From assembly GCA_002451175.1 (NCBI GenBank), contig DKBI01000347.1:1467-8590 (forward strand): a DNA stretch of 7,124 bases, given 5' to 3'. The DNA is from Betaproteobacteria bacterium UBA6904. Lineage in GTDB: Bacteria > Pseudomonadota > Gammaproteobacteria > Burkholderiales > SG8-39. Positions 6,260-7,124 of the stretch are shown one piece after another. Every line of letters begins with the position of its first letter. The stretch's first letter is position 1. The position numbers were made by a program, and so were the translations under genes. The notes under the pieces are model-generated. The model saw only the letters and a program-made list of their open reading frames with translations. It did no database searches and was not told where the DNA came from.

Positions 6260-6277
6260 GAGCCGACAATAACAAAT

Positions 6278-6287
6278 ATGTTAACAT
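6278..6287 (-). promoter_or_regulatory. Candidate operator of the toxin-antitoxin operon
   Basis: A perfect 10-bp palindrome ATGTTAACAT lies 19 bases upstream of the toxin GTG, with a second overlapping inverted repeat on the - strand (AACA-TATT-TGTT). It is in the most AT-rich patch of the window, where the promoter must be. CATATT (- strand, 6274-6279) is a possible -10. HTH antitoxins usually bind such palindromes for autorepression; the binding here is inferred. Confidence 0.5.
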
Positions 6288-6311
6288 CCGACAAGCTCCG
6301 CCCATACCCCT

Positions 6312-6587
6312 GTGCACGACCTGAAGCACACGTTCGGGCGGCGGCTGCGCGCTGCGGGTGTGCCGCTGGAGACCCGCAAGGTGCTCCTGGGGCACAAGAA
6401 CGGTGATATCACGACGCACTACTCGGCGCCTGAATTGCTGGAGCTGATCGCGGCCGCGGAACGCGTCTGCGAATCAGAGTCCGGCAAAAGTCCGGCACTG
6501 GTGGTACTCAAGAAAAAGGCGGCTACCGGAAGTTCCGATAACCGCCCGATTTCATTGCCAGAATTTGGCGCGCCCGGCAGGATTTGA
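6312..6587 (+). pseudogene. C-terminal remnant of a tyrosine recombinase (phage-type integrase)
   Basis: Only ~91 codons remain. They start abruptly at the catalytic HDLKHTFGRRLRAAGV segment (the 'H-x-x-R/K' box; Lys in place of Arg is common in this subgroup), then LLGHKNGDITTHYS, which supplies the GH motif and the nucleophile tyrosine. The N-terminal arm-binding and core-binding domains and the first catalytic Arg/Lys are missing, since full-length relatives are three to four times longer. In-frame sequence before 6312 reaches a stop at 6282-6284 and shows no integrase likeness, so a deletion joined this end to the toxin promoter region. The GTG at 6312 is only the first possible start. 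The frame runs into the tRNA repeat: its last residues (about FGAPGRI) and TGA (6585-6587) are read from tRNA-Arg sequence. It points toward the tRNA, as expected for an island integrase. Confidence 0.82.
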
Positions 6588-6610
6588 ACCCACGACCCCT
6601 TGGTTCGTAG
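6564..6610 (-). repeat. Proximal att repeat within the intact tRNA-Arg
   Basis: This is the second copy of the 47-bp direct repeat, ending at the anticodon loop where the intact tRNA continues into its 5' half. Crossover by the original integrase must have happened within this identity block. The copy restored the tRNA after insertion. Confidence 0.85.
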
Positions 6611-6642
6611 CCAAGTACTCTATCCAACTGAGCTACGGGCGC
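6566..6642 (-). tRNA. tRNA-Arg (anticodon ACG)
   Basis: A 77-base cloverleaf with encoded CCA. The acceptor GCGCCCG pairs with CGGGCGC, the discriminator is G, and the D-arm begins GCTCAGTTGGATAGAG. The anticodon stem CTTGG/CCAAG encloses loop CTACGAA with anticodon ACG. The T-arm is GTGGG-TTCAAAT-CCTGC. A34 is normally converted to inosine by TadA, so the tRNA reads CGU, CGC and CGA. The gene is complete although an island is integrated in its 3' half, because the element carries a matching 3' end. Its new 3' flank (below 6566) lies in the integrase remnant and lacks an obvious terminator nearby. Confidence 0.95.
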
Positions 6643-6652
6643 GAGGGGGAGA

Positions 6653-6681
6653 ATTATACCGAAGATTCACGGGGTTGTTGA
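6653..6681 (-). promoter_or_regulatory. Promoter of tRNA-Arg
   Basis: On the - strand there is a perfect TATAAT (6653-6658) with TCAACA (6676-6681, 4 of 6 to TTGACA) at 17-bp spacing. A C-rich discriminator (TCTCCCCCTC) lies between the -10 and the tRNA 5' end, ten bases away. The GC-rich discriminator is typical of stable-RNA promoters under stringent control. Confidence 0.75.
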
Positions 6682-6723
6682 CGTCCATCGGTCCGCGCGA
6701 GCGGCCCGGCGCAGCGCTTCGAC

Positions 6724-6729
6724 TAGAAT
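6724..6729 (+). promoter_or_regulatory. Candidate -10 box for thrH
   Basis: TAGAAT (5 of 6 to consensus) lies 25 bp before the thrH start, with no good -35 at 16-18 bp. TTGACG at 6678-6683 is 40 bp away, too far to pair with it. Confidence 0.35.
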
Positions 6730-6754
6730 GCCAGCCTTTTGCGCGGGAGGCGTC

Positions 6755-7124
6755 GTGCAGATCGTCTGCCTGGATCTCGAGGGCGTGCTGGTTCCGGAAA
6801 TCTGGATCGAGGTGTCGCGGCGCACCGCGATACCGGAGCTTTCGCGCACGACCCGCGACGAGCCCGATTACGACCAGCTGATGCGGGGGCGCATCGCGCT
6901 CCTCGAGCGGCACGGACTCGGCCTGCCCGACATCCAGGGCGTCATCGCGCAGATGCGGCCGCTGGACGGCGCGAAGGCGTTTCTGGACGCGCTCCGGCTG
7001 CGCACGCAGGTCGTCATCCTCTCGGACACGTTCTACCAGTTCGCGGCGCCGCTGATGCGCCAGCTCGGCCTGCCGACGCTGTTCTGCCACGAGCTGGTCG
7101 TCGACGAATCCGGTCGGGTGCGCG
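6755..7124 (+). CDS. thrH: ThrH: phosphoserine phosphatase/homoserine phosphotransferase (3'-truncated by window edge)
   Basis: The first 123 residues of a HAD-superfamily protein are present; full-length ThrH is about 205 residues. Motif I is [10 protein letters not shown], with nucleophile Asp7 and Glu9 in place of the usual second Asp, a feature of ThrH as opposed to SerB. Motif II is VVILSDTF with Ser90. The intervening cap region ([20 protein letters not shown], then [14 protein letters not shown]) also matches. The enzyme dephosphorylates phosphoserine to serine and can move the phosphate to homoserine, linking serine and threonine metabolism in the cytoplasm. The start is a GTG at 6755 with GGGAGG (6745-6750) four bases upstream; it places [10 protein letters not shown] exactly as in the family. 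It is divergent from tRNA-Arg, with 112 bp between them. Confidence 0.92.
   Translation, partial: MQIVCLDLEGVLVPEIWIEVSRRTAIPELSRTTRDEPDYDQLMRGRIALLERHGLGLPDIQGVIAQMRPLDGAKAFLDALRLRTQVVILSDTFYQFAAPLMRQLGLPTLFCHELVVDESGRVR

Larger units (their letters stand above)
5500..6610. mobile_element. Minimal integrase-dead genomic island in tRNA-Arg carrying a toxin-antitoxin pair
   Basis: The element is bounded by perfect 47-bp direct repeats (5500-5546 and 6564-6610) that correspond to the 3' half of tRNA-Arg(ACG) plus two bases. One unit is 1064 bp. Inside are a HigBA-type toxin-antitoxin operon on the - strand and the C-terminal end of a tyrosine integrase next to the intact tRNA. That position, and the target in the tRNA 3' half, are typical for integrative elements. 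No excisionase, replication or transfer gene is present and the integrase lacks most of its sequence, so the element cannot excise alone. Its visible base composition around 5640-6300 is less GC-rich than that of the neighbours, with AT-rich stretches such as 6266-6288. The stretch 5547-5652 holds no gene that I can recognise. Confidence 0.8.

Noticed and set aside
1..7124. CRISPR array, rRNA or complete insertion sequence
   Set aside because: There are no regularly spaced repeats, rRNA-like stretches or transposase frames on either strand.

Overview
The window is GC-rich chromosomal DNA, most likely from a betaproteobacterium (Burkholderiales/Rhodocyclales-like). The reasons are the codon bias, a tRNA-Arg(ACG) of the kind seen in that class, a ThrH-type HAD phosphatase next to it, and sparse promoters with only one recognisable hexamer. 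No species call is possible from the sequence alone.

Layout. Left part (1-2230, + strand): the C-terminal part of an FAD-dependent dehydrogenase of the 3-ketosteroid-delta1-dehydrogenase/fumarate-reductase flavoprotein group; a 2-hydroxychromene-2-carboxylate isomerase-like DsbA-fold protein; and, one base after its stop, a small exported protein resembling surface-adhesin protein E. Middle part (2256-4460, - strand): a cytoplasmic protein with three BON domains, and a lipoprotein made of a fibronectin-III-like domain followed by a seven-fold repeat that should fold as a beta-propeller. A divergent promoter region leads into a cysteine-rich DUF1847 protein on the + strand (4632-5405), followed by a strong hairpin terminator.

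Right part (5500-7124): the most informative region. A complete tRNA-Arg(ACG) gene on the - strand (6566-6642) has its 3' 45 bases, plus two flanking bases, repeated perfectly 1064 bp away (5500-5546 = 6564-6610). Between the repeats sit a HigBA-type toxin-antitoxin pair and the C-terminal remnant of a tyrosine integrase whose stop codon lies inside the tRNA. This is a very small, integrase-dead genomic island anchored in the tRNA, with a toxin-antitoxin module as its only intact cargo. Beyond the tRNA, thrH begins on the + strand and runs off the window.

How the parts relate. The left genes could belong to a catabolic neighbourhood, but the window does not show a pathway. The island probably separated tRNA-Arg from the downstream hairpin that now lies on the far side of the element. 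The toxin-antitoxin pair would explain why the remnant is kept after loss of its integrase. I see no CRISPR array, rRNA or complete transposon.
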